Shown: piece by piece, positions 1 to 9,014 of the stretch | Numbering within the stretch: position 1 is the first letter of the stretch | Layout of the letters: every line of letters begins with the position of its first letter | Origin: JBBCJR01 sp037190805 | GTDB lineage: Bacteria; Pseudomonadota; Alphaproteobacteria; Sphingomonadales; Sphingomonadaceae | Direction of reading: 5' to 3' | Length of the DNA: 64,000 bases | Assembly: GCA_037190805.1 (NCBI GenBank) | Contig: JBBCJR010000005.1 | Location: 1-64,000 of the forward strand | Notes under the pieces: generated by a model | Seen by the model: only the letters and a program-made list of their open reading frames with translations | Told to the model about the DNA's origin: nothing | Databases searched by the model: none | Made by a program: the position numbers and the translations under genes

Positions 1-636
1 GTTGCCGGCGTCCCGGTCGCCGGCGTGATGGAAATGACCAAGGAAATGTGCGCCGAGGCCGAGCCCGGCTGGATGGGCTATGTCGGCGTCGACAATGTCG
101 ATGAGACGGTGGCAGAGGTCGCCCGGATCGGCGGCGCGGTAATGCGCCCGGCCGAGGATATTCCCGGCGTCGGCCGCTTCGCGGTCACCGCCGACCCCGA
201 CGGCGCCGCGCTGGTCGTGATGACGCCTGTGAAGGATGCTGCGGATGCGCCCCGCCTGTCGCCCGACGTCGTCGGCCAGGGCTGCTGGAGCGACCTGTCA
301 TCGAACGACTGGCCTCGCGCCTTCGACTTTTATTCGCACCTGTTCGGCTGGCGAAAGGGGCCCGCCTATCCGATGGGCGAGATGGGCGACTATCAATTGT
401 TCAATCTCGACGGCGGCCAGGATTTCGGTGGCATGATGAACCGTCCGCCGAACGTCCCCGGCGATCCGGGCTGGAGCTATTATTTCAACGTCGTTTCGGT
501 CGACGAGACACTGGCTCGGGTCCGCGCCAATGGCGGCACGGTGGTGAACGGCCCGATGCCGGTGCCGGGCGACGCTGTTATCGCCCAGATGCTCGACCCG
601 CAGGGCGCCTTGTTCGGGATCGTGGGCCCCGCCTAG
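1..636 (+). CDS. VOC (glyoxalase/bleomycin-resistance fold) family protein, 5' truncated
   Basis: The reading frame is open from base 1, so the true start lies to the left of the window. What remains is the end of one VOC domain (V-G-V-D-N-V-D-E-T-V, then R-F-A-V-T-A-D-P-D-G-A near residue 60) and a complete second one (W-S-D-L-S-S-N-D, F-Y-S-H-L-F-G-W, then Q-M-L-D-P-Q-G-A-L-F-G near the C-terminus). Tandem VOC proteins of about 260 residues are common in actinobacteria and sphingomonads; most have no assigned reaction, and some are related to glyoxalases or dioxygenases. An internal GTG-ATG at 25-30 could be read as a start but would cut through the first domain. The substrate cannot be inferred. 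Confidence 0.85.
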   Translation, partial: VAGVPVAGVMEMTKEMCAEAEPGWMGYVGVDNVDETVAEVARIGGAVMRPAEDIPGVGRFAVTADPDGAALVVMTPVKDAADAPRLSPDVVGQGCWSDLSSNDWPRAFDFYSHLFGWRKGPAYPMGEMGDYQLFNLDGGQDFGGMMNRPPNVPGDPGWSYYFNVVSVDETLARVRANGGTVVNGPMPVPGDAVIAQMLDPQGALFGIVGPA

Positions 637-721
637 CCGTCGCCCCGTCTTGACCACCGCCGGCGATCCGATATCGCCGAGGTGCGGCCTATCCGCCGCC
701 CCCGGTTGATATGGAGATGTC

Positions 722-1267
722 ATGACCGTCGTGATCGGCCTGTCCGGCAGCCTGCGCCGCCAATCCTACAACAGCGGCCTGCTGCGCGCGGCCGCCGAGT
801 TGATGCCTTCCGGTGCCCGGCTGGACATCCTGTCGATCGCGGATGTGCCCCTCTACGACGCCGACGACGAAGCCGCGAACGGCATTCCCACCGCTGTCAC
901 CGCGCTCAAGGATGCCGTCGCCGGCGCGGACGGGCTGCTGCTGGCGACGCCGGAATATAACAACGGCATTCCCGGCGTGGCGAAGAACGCCATCGACTGG
1001 ATGTCGCGTCCGCCGGCCGACATCGGCCGTGTCTTCGGGGGCCGCAAGGTCGCGGTCGTGGGGGCATCTCCGGGCGGGTTCGGCACCATCCTGGCGCAGG
1101 CGGCTTGGCTGCCAGTTCTGAAGACCCTGGGCACTGATCATTGGTCGGGCGGGCGGCTGATGGTTTCCGCCGCCGGCAAGGCGTTCGACGCGGACGGCAA
1201 TCTGACTGACGAAACCGTCCGCAGCCGGCTGAAAAGCTTTCTCGCCGATTTTGTCGCCACGCTCTGA
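722..1267 (+). CDS. NADPH-dependent FMN reductase / quinone reductase family protein
   Basis: A 181-residue flavodoxin-fold protein of the FMN_red family (ChrR, YieF and azoreductase relatives). The FMN phosphate loop G-S-L-R-R-Q-S-Y-N is at residues 9-17, and the family signature P-E-Y-N-N-G-I-P-G with downstream K-N-A-I-D-W is near residues 78-93. The length is normal for the family. Members are cytosolic dimers that reduce quinones, azo dyes, chromate or free flavin with NAD(P)H. The ATG at 722 sits a few bases after a GGAG-like sequence. It lies in the same direction as the VOC gene (85 bp gap) and the serine hydrolase, but a shared transcript is not certain. The physiological substrate is unknown. 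Confidence 0.9.
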   Translation: MTVVIGLSGSLRRQSYNSGLLRAAAELMPSGARLDILSIADVPLYDADDEAANGIPTAVTALKDAVAGADGLLLATPEYNNGIPGVAKNAIDWMSRPPADIGRVFGGRKVAVVGASPGGFGTILAQAAWLPVLKTLGTDHWSGGRLMVSAAGKAFDADGNLTDETVRSRLKSFLADFVATL

Positions 1268-1360
1268 GACCAGCCGTTTGACAGCGTTCGGGGACACCAC
1301 CACACTCCCCGTCATACCGCGTCGACGACAGGCGCGGAGTATTTCGAAGGGGGTGAGAGG

Positions 1361-2578
1361 ATGATGGGTCGTACCGGCGGCAAGCGCGTGACTGCATGGA
1401 CGTTGGCGACCCTCGCCTTGATGCTGCCCGCCGCCGGTTCTGCCGCGCCCCAGCCGATCGCCTCCGTCCGCGCGGTCTACGACGGCAAGGTCCGGCCCGA
1501 CGTCCAGGCCAACACCTTCCGTAATATCGACAAGCTGTTCCCCACCCGCATCGTCAAGCGGGGCAGCAAAGTGCGGCCGCTGCCGGCGCATGAGCGCCAG
1601 CTGCAGGATGTCAGCTTCACCGTGAAGGGCAAGCATTACGACCTTGCCGACTATCTGTCGCAGAACCGGGTATCGGGCGTCATCGTTCTCAAGGACGGCA
1701 AGGTTGCGCTCGAGGATTATGAACTGGGCAACACCGCCAGGACGCGGTGGATGTCGATGTCGGTGGTGAAGTCGATCAGTTCGACGCTGGTGGGCGCCGC
1801 CATCCGCGACGGGCATATCCGCAGCATTGACGATCCCGTCACCGCCTATCTGCCCGAGCTGGCCGGCAGCGCCTATGACGGCGTATCGATCCGCAACCTG
1901 CTGCACATGGCATCGGGCGTCAGGTGGAACGAGACCTATACGGATCCGACCTCCGATCGGCGGCGAATGCTGGACCTCCAGATCGCCCAGAAGCCGGGCG
2001 AGATCGTCAAGCTGATGGCCGGGCTGCCCCGTGCAGCGGCGCCGGGAACGAAGTGGAACTACAGCACCGGCGAGACGCATATCGTCGGCGCGCTGATCCG
2101 GGCTGCGACCAGGATGCCGGTCGCCGACTATCTGTCCCGGAAAATCTGGCAGCCGGCCGGCATGGAGGCTGACGCCACCTGGTGGCTGGAATCGCCCGGC
2201 GGGCTGGAAGTGGGCGGCAGCGGGCTCAGCGCAACGCTGCGCGACTATGCGCGCTTCGGCCAGTTCTTCATGGAAAACGGCGTCGTCGGCGACCGCCGGA
2301 TCCTGCCCGACGGCTGGAGGGACGATGCCAGCAAGCCGGCCACCCTCGGCGACAAGCGCGTCGACCATTACGGCTATATGTGGTGGCTGCTCAGCGGCGG
2401 CGGACCCGTGCATGCCGGGGCCTTCGAAGCGGAAGGGATTTTCGGCCAGCATGTCTACATCAACCCCGCCGAACGGGTGGTGATCGCGGTCTGGAGCGCC
2501 CGGTCGAAGCCGAGCGGCGCCGACGTCATCCCCGACATCGACTTCTTCGGCGCGGTGGTGGAGGCGCTGAAGAATTAG
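1361..2578 (+). CDS. Serine hydrolase of the class C beta-lactamase / 6-aminohexanoate-dimer hydrolase family
   Basis: 405 residues with an N-terminal signal peptide (basic start, hydrophobic stretch at residues 11-24, A-x-A-like end). The catalytic S-x-x-K is S-V-V-K at residues 134-137. The second motif, Y-x-[NST], is Y-S-T at 234-236. A late H-Y-G-Y-M-W-W block lies where such proteins keep the third motif. The architecture matches esterase, D-aminopeptidase and nylon-oligomer hydrolases rather than true resistance enzymes, so it probably acts in the periplasm on an ester or amide. A GGGGGTGAGAGG sequence precedes two consecutive ATG codons (1361 and 1364), and either may be used. The substrate is unknown. 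Confidence 0.9.
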   Translation: MMGRTGGKRVTAWTLATLALMLPAAGSAAPQPIASVRAVYDGKVRPDVQANTFRNIDKLFPTRIVKRGSKVRPLPAHERQLQDVSFTVKGKHYDLADYLSQNRVSGVIVLKDGKVALEDYELGNTARTRWMSMSVVKSISSTLVGAAIRDGHIRSIDDPVTAYLPELAGSAYDGVSIRNLLHMASGVRWNETYTDPTSDRRRMLDLQIAQKPGEIVKLMAGLPRAAAPGTKWNYSTGETHIVGALIRAATRMPVADYLSRKIWQPAGMEADATWWLESPGGLEVGGSGLSATLRDYARFGQFFMENGVVGDRRILPDGWRDDASKPATLGDKRVDHYGYMWWLLSGGGPVHAGAFEAEGIFGQHVYINPAERVVIAVWSARSKPSGADVIPDIDFFGAVVEALKN

Positions 2579-2629
2579 GCTCGACCGGCTGCCTTTCAGA
2601 CCGCGCGCTCCATTCCTACATGTCGGGGC

Positions 2630-3628
2630 ATGGTTCCGCTTTCCATCCTCGATCTCGCGCGTGTCACGGTGGCGACTGACGCCCGCGGCGCGCTCGACAA
2701 CGCCCGCGATCTCGCTGCTCATGCCGAACGCTGGGGCTATCACCGCTTCTGGGTGGCCGAACATCACAACATGGCCGGCATCGCCAGCGCCGCCACAGCC
2801 GTCGTCATCGGTCATATTGCGGCCGGAACCAGCCATATCCGCGTCGGGGCGGGGGGCGTCATGCTGCCCAACCACGCGCCGATCGTGATCGCCGAACAGT
2901 TCGGCACGCTCGCCCGCCTGTTCCCGGACCGTATCGACCTCGGCCTCGGTCGGGCGCCCGGCACCGACCAGTTCACCGCTCGCGCCCTGCGCCGGTCGCT
3001 GATCGACGAAGGCGACTTTCCATCCGACGTGCTGGAGCTTCAGGCCTATTTCCAGCCGCGCCAGCCTGGCCAGCGCGTCCAGGCGGTGCCCGCGGCGGGA
3101 ACCGAAGTTCCCCTGTGGATTCTTGGATCCAGCACCTATGGCGCCCGGCTGGCGGCTCAGCTTGGCCTGCCCTATGCTTTCGCCTCGCACTTCGCGCCCG
3201 ATCTCCTCACGACCGCGCTCGACATCTATCGCAGTCATTTCCAACCTTCGGCGCAGCTCGACCGACCTTATGCGATGGTCGGCGTCAACATCGTCGCAGC
3301 CGCCGATGACGACACCGCCCGCCGGTTGGCGACCACCCAGCAGATGTCCTTCGTCAACCTGATCCGCGGCACCCGCGGCCTCAGCCAGCCGCCGATCGAC
3401 GATATCGAAACCTATTGGACCCCGGCCGAGAAGGCGCAGGCCGAGCGGATGCTGGGCTGCTCGATCCTCGGCGGGCCGGCCACCGTGCGCACGGGGCTGG
3501 AAGCGCTGCTCGCCCGCACCAGCGCCGACGAGCTGATGATCGTCTCGGATATTTTCGACCACGAGGCGCGGCTGGACTCCTTCGCCCTGATCGCCAGGGC
3601 AGCAGGAAACGCGGTCGCGACAGCCTAG
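2630..3628 (+). CDS. LLM-class flavin-dependent oxidoreductase (luciferase-like monooxygenase)
   Basis: 332 residues with the MsnO8-type LLM layout: D-L-A-R-V at the start, F-W-V-A-E-H-H-N-M near residues 42-50, then G-G-V-M-L-P-N-H-A-P and D-L-G-L-G-R-A-P-G-T-D. These are hallmarks of bacterial luciferase-like (beta/alpha)8 proteins that use reduced FMN or F420; the sphingomonad versions are normally FMN-type. It has no signal peptide, so it is cytosolic. Its stop codon shares the four bases CTAG with the stop codon of the convergent DUF2971 gene. The substrate is not predictable. The flavin reductase two genes upstream could supply FMNH2, but this is inference only. Confidence 0.9.
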   Translation: MVPLSILDLARVTVATDARGALDNARDLAAHAERWGYHRFWVAEHHNMAGIASAATAVVIGHIAAGTSHIRVGAGGVMLPNHAPIVIAEQFGTLARLFPDRIDLGLGRAPGTDQFTARALRRSLIDEGDFPSDVLELQAYFQPRQPGQRVQAVPAAGTEVPLWILGSSTYGARLAAQLGLPYAFASHFAPDLLTTALDIYRSHFQPSAQLDRPYAMVGVNIVAAADDDTARRLATTQQMSFVNLIRGTRGLSQPPIDDIETYWTPAEKAQAERMLGCSILGGPATVRTGLEALLARTSADELMIVSDIFDHEARLDSFALIARAAGNAVATA

Positions 3629-4329
3629 CCGGCATCCCCGTCGACCAGGCGCGTCAGAGCGCCACGCCACCGGGCGTTGTCGCGCAGATGCGTGCGTTGG
3701 ACATGGAGGCCACCACAGCCGGGCAGCGCGCGCAGCGCCATCTTGGCGCTGTCCGCGAGGTTCGCCGGCAGCCAGGGACCCAGCGTGATGCCGCGTATCC
3801 ATGACCGCCTGATCGGCACGTCATGCGTGCGCGCGCCAGCCTCCCCGGCATGACAGATCAGGCGGAACTCGCGCTCGTCCCGGAAGGCGTGGCGTTTCAG
3901 GAACGGTAGATCGGCGACTGGCAGGGTCTCGCGCGCGGCAATCTGCCGCAGCGTCAGATAGGTCACGTCGCCCCAGCGATAGCCGGCATCTCTAGCCAGG
4001 CTGCCGAGCAGCGCGTCGCCGTCGATATCGATCCGCACGCCGTCGCCGCCGCCGGCGAAGGTCGCCCAGTGGTGGAAGGTTTCCGGCGCCTGGGTGAAGC
4101 AGGCGGCCAGAACCGCGCCCAGCCCGCGGGCATCACGATAGGCGTCCATGAAGGCGATGTCGTTGCCGTCCTGCCAGCTGGATGGACTGAGCAGGGTCAG
4201 CCGTTCGGCAACCAGCATGTCGATCGCCACCGACAGCCGGGTGTAGCGCTTCAAAAGCCGCGCAGCCCCACCGCCACGCCGCGACGGCCCCAGCCCAGGA
4301 TCATTGGCTTTGGAACGATCCGAGGTCAT
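3625..4329 (-). CDS. DUF2971 domain-containing protein
   Basis: 234 residues on the minus strand. Family signs are an N-terminal K-R-Y block, L-L-S-P-S-S-W-Q-D-G-N-D (related to the usual substrate-poor 'N-D-P-F-E' segment), C-F-T-Q-A-P-E-T-F-H-H-W-A-T-F-A and D-G-V-R-I-D-I-D, and E-R-E-F-R-L-I at the end of the domain. DUF2971 proteins have no proven reaction; some occur near defence or toxin genes, but nothing here supports such a role. The stop overlaps the stop of the flavin-dependent oxidoreductase gene. Upstream it is divergent from the cyclophilin gene, with about 110 bp between the starts. Confidence 0.8.
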   Translation of the reverse strand: MTSDRSKANDPGLGPSRRGGGAARLLKRYTRLSVAIDMLVAERLTLLSPSSWQDGNDIAFMDAYRDARGLGAVLAACFTQAPETFHHWATFAGGGDGVRIDIDGDALLGSLARDAGYRWGDVTYLTLRQIAARETLPVADLPFLKRHAFRDEREFRLICHAGEAGARTHDVPIRRSWIRGITLGPWLPANLADSAKMALRALPGCGGLHVQRTHLRDNARWRGALTRLVDGDAG

Positions 4330-4438
4330 TCAGCTCCCTTCCCAGACACCGGGCGACATGTGCCACAATGCGGCATCGACCGAAAGGATGGGGCCGGAAG
4401 GATGGTGACGGACGCGCGCGGTCCGCTAATCTCGGCCC

Positions 4439-5137
4439 ATGACACGTCGATTCGCTTTTCTGGCCCTCATCGGTCTCATCGCCCAGCCCGCCCATGCCCA
4501 GAATGTCCCGGCGGCGCCCCTCGCCAACGCCTATGTCACCCTGGCAACCTCGGAAGGGGCGATCACGCTGGAACTGGAAACGGCGAAGGCGCCGATCACC
4601 ACCGGCAACTTCCTGCGCTATGTCGACCAGAAGCGGCTCGACGGCAGGAGCTTCTACCGCGCCACCAAGGTCGCGCCCGGCTATGGTCTGATTCAGGGCG
4701 GCACGCAGGGCGATCCCAAGGTCACACTGAAATCCATCGCCCACGAGCCGACGACCAAGACCGGCCTCACCCATCTGGACGGCACCATATCGATGGCACG
4801 GGCAGCCCCGGGCACGGCCAATGGCGATTTCTTCATCACCGTCGGCGCGGCCAAGTCGATGGATGCCGATCCCGCCCAGCCCGGCGACAATCAGGGCTTC
4901 GCCGCTTTTGGCCGCGTCGTCGCCGGCATGGACGTCGTGCACAAGATTCTGGACGCGCCGACATCGCCAACGCTGGGCGAAGGGGTGATGCGCGGTCAGA
5001 TGATCGAGAAACCGGTGCGGATCATCAGCGCCCGCCGCGCCACGCCGCCGCCCCCAACGCCTCAACCAATCGCAACGCCCGACGCCACGGCGCCTGCCGT
5101 GACGGAACCAACGACCGAGGCAGCCCCGGCACCCTGA
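4439..5137 (+). CDS. Periplasmic peptidyl-prolyl cis-trans isomerase, cyclophilin type
   Basis: 232 residues. A cleavable signal peptide ends at A-H-A-Q (residues 17-20). The cyclophilin domain follows: A-P-I-T-T-G-N-F-L-R-Y, D-G-R-S-F-Y-R, G-T-I-S-M-A-R-A-A-P-G-T-A-N-G-D-F-F-I-T and F-G-R-V-V-A-G-M-D-V-V. The usual F-x-R and Q-x-G catalytic surface is partly altered, with R in F-Y-R and Q in L-I-Q-G-G retained. A Pro/Ala/Thr-rich tail of about 30 residues follows the domain. The predicted role is proline isomerisation in periplasmic protein folding. It is convergent with the YoaK-type gene, 20 bp apart. Confidence 0.93.
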   Translation: MTRRFAFLALIGLIAQPAHAQNVPAAPLANAYVTLATSEGAITLELETAKAPITTGNFLRYVDQKRLDGRSFYRATKVAPGYGLIQGGTQGDPKVTLKSIAHEPTTKTGLTHLDGTISMARAAPGTANGDFFITVGAAKSMDADPAQPGDNQGFAAFGRVVAGMDVVHKILDAPTSPTLGEGVMRGQMIEKPVRIISARRATPPPPTPQPIATPDATAPAVTEPTTEAAPAP

Positions 5138-5157
5138 ACGCAGGTCCGCGCCCCGGC

Positions 5158-5793
5158 TCAGGCCGGTCGCACCGTGGTCGCGTAAATGCCCAGCATTGCC
5201 GCCCAGGTCACGGCCAGCCACAAGCTGCCGAGACCGAGATGGGGAAACAGCAACGCCCCCAGCACCGCGCCCGCCACGAGACCAAGCCAAAGCAGAAGAT
5301 AGGGCAGCCACCCCGTCCTGTCCCCGCCCGTCAGTGCCGCCGCCAACCGCTGACCCAGCTTGACGAGCGTGCCGGTCATGTAGGTGACTCCGACGCTGAC
5401 TTCGCCATCGCGCTGGAAGACCGCATTGGCCGAACCCATGGCCAGCACCATCGTCGCCAGCGACACGGTGGCGGCGCCCAGCGCGTCCGCAGTCGCGGCG
5501 ATGGCAAGCAGCAGCGTGACCAAACCGATCACCATCGACTTACGCCGCAGGCCGGCACGCATGGCAACCAAAGAACCCAGCATGGCGCCGAGGATGAAGG
5601 CGAGGATCAATCCCGAGGCGCGCAACGCGACTTGCGCCTCCATGGCCAGACCTACCGCCAGCCGGGTGGAATTGCCGCTCATGAAGGACACGAACAGGCC
5701 CTGCATCCGCAGAAAACCGAGTGCGTCGACGTAGCCGGCCAGCAGGGAGAGGCCGATCGCCAGCCGCCTCACACGGGGATCATATCTCAGCAT
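5158..5793 (-). CDS. YoaK/DUF1275-family integral membrane protein
   Basis: About 211 residues from the ATG at 5793; an upstream extension to 5847 is open but carries no family sequence. The family pattern G-Y-V-D-A-L-G-F and F-V-S-F-M-S-G-N-S-T-R is at the N-terminus, and T-Y-M-T-G-T-L-V-K-L lies in the second half. Six hydrophobic segments are visible. DUF1275/YoaK proteins are small inner-membrane proteins of unknown transport role. The gene is divergent from the alpha/beta hydrolase, with roughly 83 bp between the starts. Confidence 0.87.
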   Translation of the reverse strand: MLRYDPRVRRLAIGLSLLAGYVDALGFLRMQGLFVSFMSGNSTRLAVGLAMEAQVALRASGLILAFILGAMLGSLVAMRAGLRRKSMVIGLVTLLLAIAATADALGAATVSLATMVLAMGSANAVFQRDGEVSVGVTYMTGTLVKLGQRLAAALTGGDRTGWLPYLLLWLGLVAGAVLGALLFPHLGLGSLWLAVTWAAMLGIYATTVRPA

Positions 5794-5876
5794 GAATGCC
5801 CTATAGCGCGTGCCGCCATTGTGCGCATGCCAAAGCTGAGACAACATGGCGCGACAGGGCCGGAACGGAGGGGTTT

Positions 5877-6878
5877 GTGAAGCTCACAGGATTCGCGATC
5901 GCGCTGACGTTGCTCGCCGCCCCAGCCACGGCGAGCACGGCGCCGCTGGGGGCCAATCTGGAACAGTTCGACTATGGCGTGCCGGTCAGCTGGTTCGAGA
6001 CTCCATCCCAGGGCCATCAGATCCGCATGGCCTATGTCGACATCGCGCCTGCGGCCAAGCCCCTGGGCCAGACCGTCGTCCTGCTTCACGGCAAGAATTT
6101 CTGCGCCGGCACCTGGACCGAAACCGCCCGCGCGCTTGCCGGACGCGGCTATCGGGTGATCGCGCCGGACCAGGTCGGCTTCAGCAAATCATCGAAGCCC
6201 GAGGGCTATCAGTACAGCTTCCCGGCACTCGCTCGCCTCACCCACCGGCTGCTGGAGCAGGCCGACGCCGGCCAGGTCATCCTGGTCGGCCATTCGACCG
6301 GCGGCATTCTGGCGCTGCGCTATGCCCTTCTCCATCCCGAGAAAGTGGCCTCCGTGGTGCTGGTCAACCCGCTCGGCCTCAACGACACGCTGGCCGAAGG
6401 GGTGCCCTATGCCGACCTCGCCACGCTGCGCGCCGAGGAGGAAGGCACGAATGCCGAAACGATCCGCGCCTATCAGCAGCGGGTCTATTATGACGGCCAG
6501 TGGCTGCCTCGCTACGAGCGCTGGGTGTCGATGCTGGCCGGCCAATATGCCAGCCCCGACGGCGCGATCGTCCGCGAAGCGCAGGCGCGGCTGTCCGACA
6601 TGATCCAGACCCAGCCGATCGCCAGTGAACTTGGCCGCGTCAAGCCACCCGTCACCCTGATTATCGGTCAGCGCGACCGGACCGCCTACCGCGCCAATAC
6701 CGCGCCGCCGTCGCTGCGGAACGTGATCCGCGCTGTTCCGCAGGCGGCCGAGGATGCGGTGAAATGTTTCCAGCGGGGGCGCATCGTTCGCCTCGACGGG
6801 CTGGGCCATGCTCCCCAGGTGGAGGACCCGGAGCGGTTCCAGACCGCGCTGGCCGACGCCCTTGCCCTGCAACCCTGA
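5877..6878 (+). CDS. Alpha/beta-fold hydrolase, exported
   Basis: 333 residues starting at a GTG at 5877, chosen because GGAGGGG ends seven bases upstream and the start gives a clean signal peptide (K-L-T-G-F-A-I-A-L-T-L-L, A-T-A-S). The frame stays open up to 5796, but that part is not protein-like. Motifs are L-L-H-G-K-N-F (oxyanion HG), D-Q-V-G-F-S-K-S-S, the nucleophile elbow G-H-S-T-G-G and a C-terminal L-G-H-A-P-Q-V-E with the catalytic His. It resembles haloalkane dehalogenase- or epoxide hydrolase-like carboxylesterases. It probably forms a pair with the PQQ dehydrogenase 36 bp downstream. The substrate is unknown. Confidence 0.9.
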   Translation: MKLTGFAIALTLLAAPATASTAPLGANLEQFDYGVPVSWFETPSQGHQIRMAYVDIAPAAKPLGQTVVLLHGKNFCAGTWTETARALAGRGYRVIAPDQVGFSKSSKPEGYQYSFPALARLTHRLLEQADAGQVILVGHSTGGILALRYALLHPEKVASVVLVNPLGLNDTLAEGVPYADLATLRAEEEGTNAETIRAYQQRVYYDGQWLPRYERWVSMLAGQYASPDGAIVREAQARLSDMIQTQPIASELGRVKPPVTLIIGQRDRTAYRANTAPPSLRNVIRAVPQAAEDAVKCFQRGRIVRLDGLGHAPQVEDPERFQTALADALALQP

Positions 6879-6914
6879 TCCGGCGCCAGTCCGCCCGGCC
6901 GAAAGGACATGATC

Positions 6915-9014
6915 ATGATCAGATCCGCGCTCGCGGTCGCGCTCGTCAGCGCGCTGGGCGTAGCGGCGGCCAGCGACACCCGGCAGCCGGCGATGGTCGA
7001 CGGCGCACGGATCGCGAACGCCGATCGCGAACCGGGCAACTGGCTGTCCCATGGCCGGACCTATGGCGAACAGCGCTACAGCCCGCTCGCCACCATCAAC
7101 GACCGCAATGTCGGGGAGCTCGGCCTGGCCTGGTCGCAGGACTTCGACACCGGCCGGGGACAGGAAGCCACCCCCATCGTCGCCGATGGCGTCATGTACG
7201 TATCGACGGCCTGGAGCATCGTTCACGCCTTCGACGCGCGCACAGGGCGGAAACTATGGACCTATGATCCCGAGGTGCCGCGCGACACGCTGGTCAAGGC
7301 CTGCTGCGACGCGGTCAACCGCGGCGTCGCGATATGGCAGGGGCGGGTTTTCGTCGGCACGCTCGACGGTCGTCTGGTCGCCATCGACGCGCGCAGCGGC
7401 GCGGCCGTCTGGTCGGTCGTCACCGTCGACCAGACCAAGCCCTACACCATTACCGGGGCGCCGCGCGTGGTGAAGGGCAAGGTCATCATCGGCAATGGCG
7501 GCGCCGACATGGGCACCGGCATTCGGGGCTATGTCAGCGCCTACGACGCGGACAGCGGACGGCTGGCGTGGCGTTTCCACACCGTTCCTGGCGACCCATC
7601 CCAGCCGCCCGAGACTCCGGCCATGGCCATGGCGATGAAGACATGGTCGGGCGACCTGTGGTGGACGCGCGGCGGCGGCGGCACGGTGTGGGACGCGATC
7701 GCCTATGATCCCGACCTCGACCTCCTCTATGTCGGCACCGGCAACGGCCAGCCGTGGAACCAGAAGGACCGCAGCCCCGGCGGCGGCGATAATCTGTTCC
7801 TCGCCTCGATCCTCGCGCTGCGGCCCGACAGCGGCGATTATGTCTGGCACTATCAGGTCAATCCGGCCGAGAATTGGGATTATACCGCCACCCAGCCGAT
7901 CCTCCTCGCCGACATCCGGATCGACGGACAAGAGCGCAAAGTGTTGATGCAGGCGCCAAAGAACGGGTTCTTCTACGTTCTCGACCGCGCCACCGGGAAA
8001 CTGCTGTCGGCCAAGCCCTTTGCGCCGGTCAACTGGGCCAGCAGCATCGATCTCTCCACCGGCCGGCCGGTGGAAAATCCCGCCGCCCGTTACGAGGTGA
8101 CGGGAAAGCCGTTCTTCGGCTGGCCATCGGCGCGCGGTGCGCACAGCTGGCAGCCGATGGCGTTCAGTCCGCTGACCGGCCTGGTCTATATTCCCGCCCA
8201 GGATACCAAGCAGGTCTATGCCAGCGAGCCGGACTATGTGCCGCGCGCCGTCGGTTTCAACACCGGCGTGGCCGAAAATGCGCCGGTCGATGCCGCCGCC
8301 CGCGCCGCCGCACCGCCCGCCAAGGCTTACCTCCTGGCCTGGGACCCAGCACGCCAGCGAGAGGTCTGGCGCGTGGATCGCGGCCGCCCTGCCGGTGGCG
8401 TGCTGGCGACGGCGGGCAATCTCCTCGTTCAGGGCACAGGCGATGGGCGGCTGACCATTGTCAGCGCCGACAAGGGTCAACCGCTGTGGCAATTCGATGC
8501 CCAGAGCATGCCGATGGCCGGGCCGATCACCTATGCCGTCGGCGGCGAGCAGTTCATTGCAGTGATGGCGGGATGCGGCGGCGACTTCGGCGATGCCTGC
8601 GGCTTGGTCGACAAGGCAGGACGCAAGCCGATCCTCGACCGGCTGCTGGTGTTCAAGATCGGCGGCGCCGCCAAACTGCCACCACCACCGGAGCCCGATA
8701 CGCGACCGTTCATCACTATAGCCGGCACCTTTCCGGCGGCCCAGATGGCACGCGGCCAGCTGCTCTACGATCAATATTGCGGCATCTGCCACGGCGGCAA
8801 CGGGCGCGGCGGTCTGAACCCCGACCTGCGCCGATCGGGCTTTCTGGAGGACGACGGCCTGCGCCAGGTGCTGCTGGAAGGCATTTTGCGCGACGCGGGC
8901 ATGGCGTCCTTCGCCGGCACGGTGGACGAGGCTGACGTCGCGGCGATCCGTGCCTATCTGATCGGCGAGGCACGGACCGCCGCCGCGGAGGAGACGGCAG
9001 GAAACCGTCCCTAG
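6915..9014 (+). CDS. PQQ-dependent quinohemoprotein dehydrogenase (methanol/ethanol dehydrogenase family) with C-terminal cytochrome c
   Basis: About 699 residues from the ATG at 6915; an ATG at 6909 lies only one base after AAAGGA, so the second ATG is better spaced. A signal peptide is followed by an eight-bladed PQQ propeller: tryptophan-docking repeats, the vicinal disulfide C-C in K-A-C-C-D-A, R-G-G-G-G-T-V-W-D and N-P-A-E-N-W-D-Y with the catalytic Asp. A short cytochrome c domain carries C-G-I-C-H about 85 residues from the end. The family oxidises alcohols in the periplasm and passes electrons through the heme to the respiratory chain. No PQQ synthesis genes are in the window. It is convergent with the next TBDR, the stops overlapping in CTAG. 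Confidence 0.94.
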   Translation: MIRSALAVALVSALGVAAASDTRQPAMVDGARIANADREPGNWLSHGRTYGEQRYSPLATINDRNVGELGLAWSQDFDTGRGQEATPIVADGVMYVSTAWSIVHAFDARTGRKLWTYDPEVPRDTLVKACCDAVNRGVAIWQGRVFVGTLDGRLVAIDARSGAAVWSVVTVDQTKPYTITGAPRVVKGKVIIGNGGADMGTGIRGYVSAYDADSGRLAWRFHTVPGDPSQPPETPAMAMAMKTWSGDLWWTRGGGGTVWDAIAYDPDLDLLYVGTGNGQPWNQKDRSPGGGDNLFLASILALRPDSGDYVWHYQVNPAENWDYTATQPILLADIRIDGQERKVLMQAPKNGFFYVLDRATGKLLSAKPFAPVNWASSIDLSTGRPVENPAARYEVTGKPFFGWPSARGAHSWQPMAFSPLTGLVYIPAQDTKQVYASEPDYVPRAVGFNTGVAENAPVDAAARAAAPPAKAYLLAWDPARQREVWRVDRGRPAGGVLATAGNLLVQGTGDGRLTIVSADKGQPLWQFDAQSMPMAGPITYAVGGEQFIAVMAGCGGDFGDACGLVDKAGRKPILDRLLVFKIGGAAKLPPPPEPDTRPFITIAGTFPAAQMARGQLLYDQYCGICHGGNGRGGLNPDLRRSGFLEDDGLRQVLLEGILRDAGMASFAGTVDEADVAAIRAYLIGEARTAAAEETAGNRP

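Noticed and set aside
1361..2578. Serine hydrolase as an antibiotic-resistance beta-lactamase
   Set aside because: S-x-x-K and Y-S-T are shared with esterases and nylon-oligomer hydrolases; nothing specific to AmpC is seen.
689..3802. Open frame of over 1000 codons on the minus strand
   Set aside because: It lies opposite well-supported genes with clear motifs; GC-rich third positions leave the opposite strand free of stops. Its composition (Arg/Gly/Asp/His-rich) matches no family.
3625..4329. DUF2971 protein as a defence-system component
   Set aside because: No nuclease, reverse transcriptase, toxin or other defence gene is nearby.
4069..5880. Long plus-strand frame through the cyclophilin and YoaK genes
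   Set aside because: Shadow of the true frames; it crosses two genes and an intergenic gap and has no recognisable sequence.
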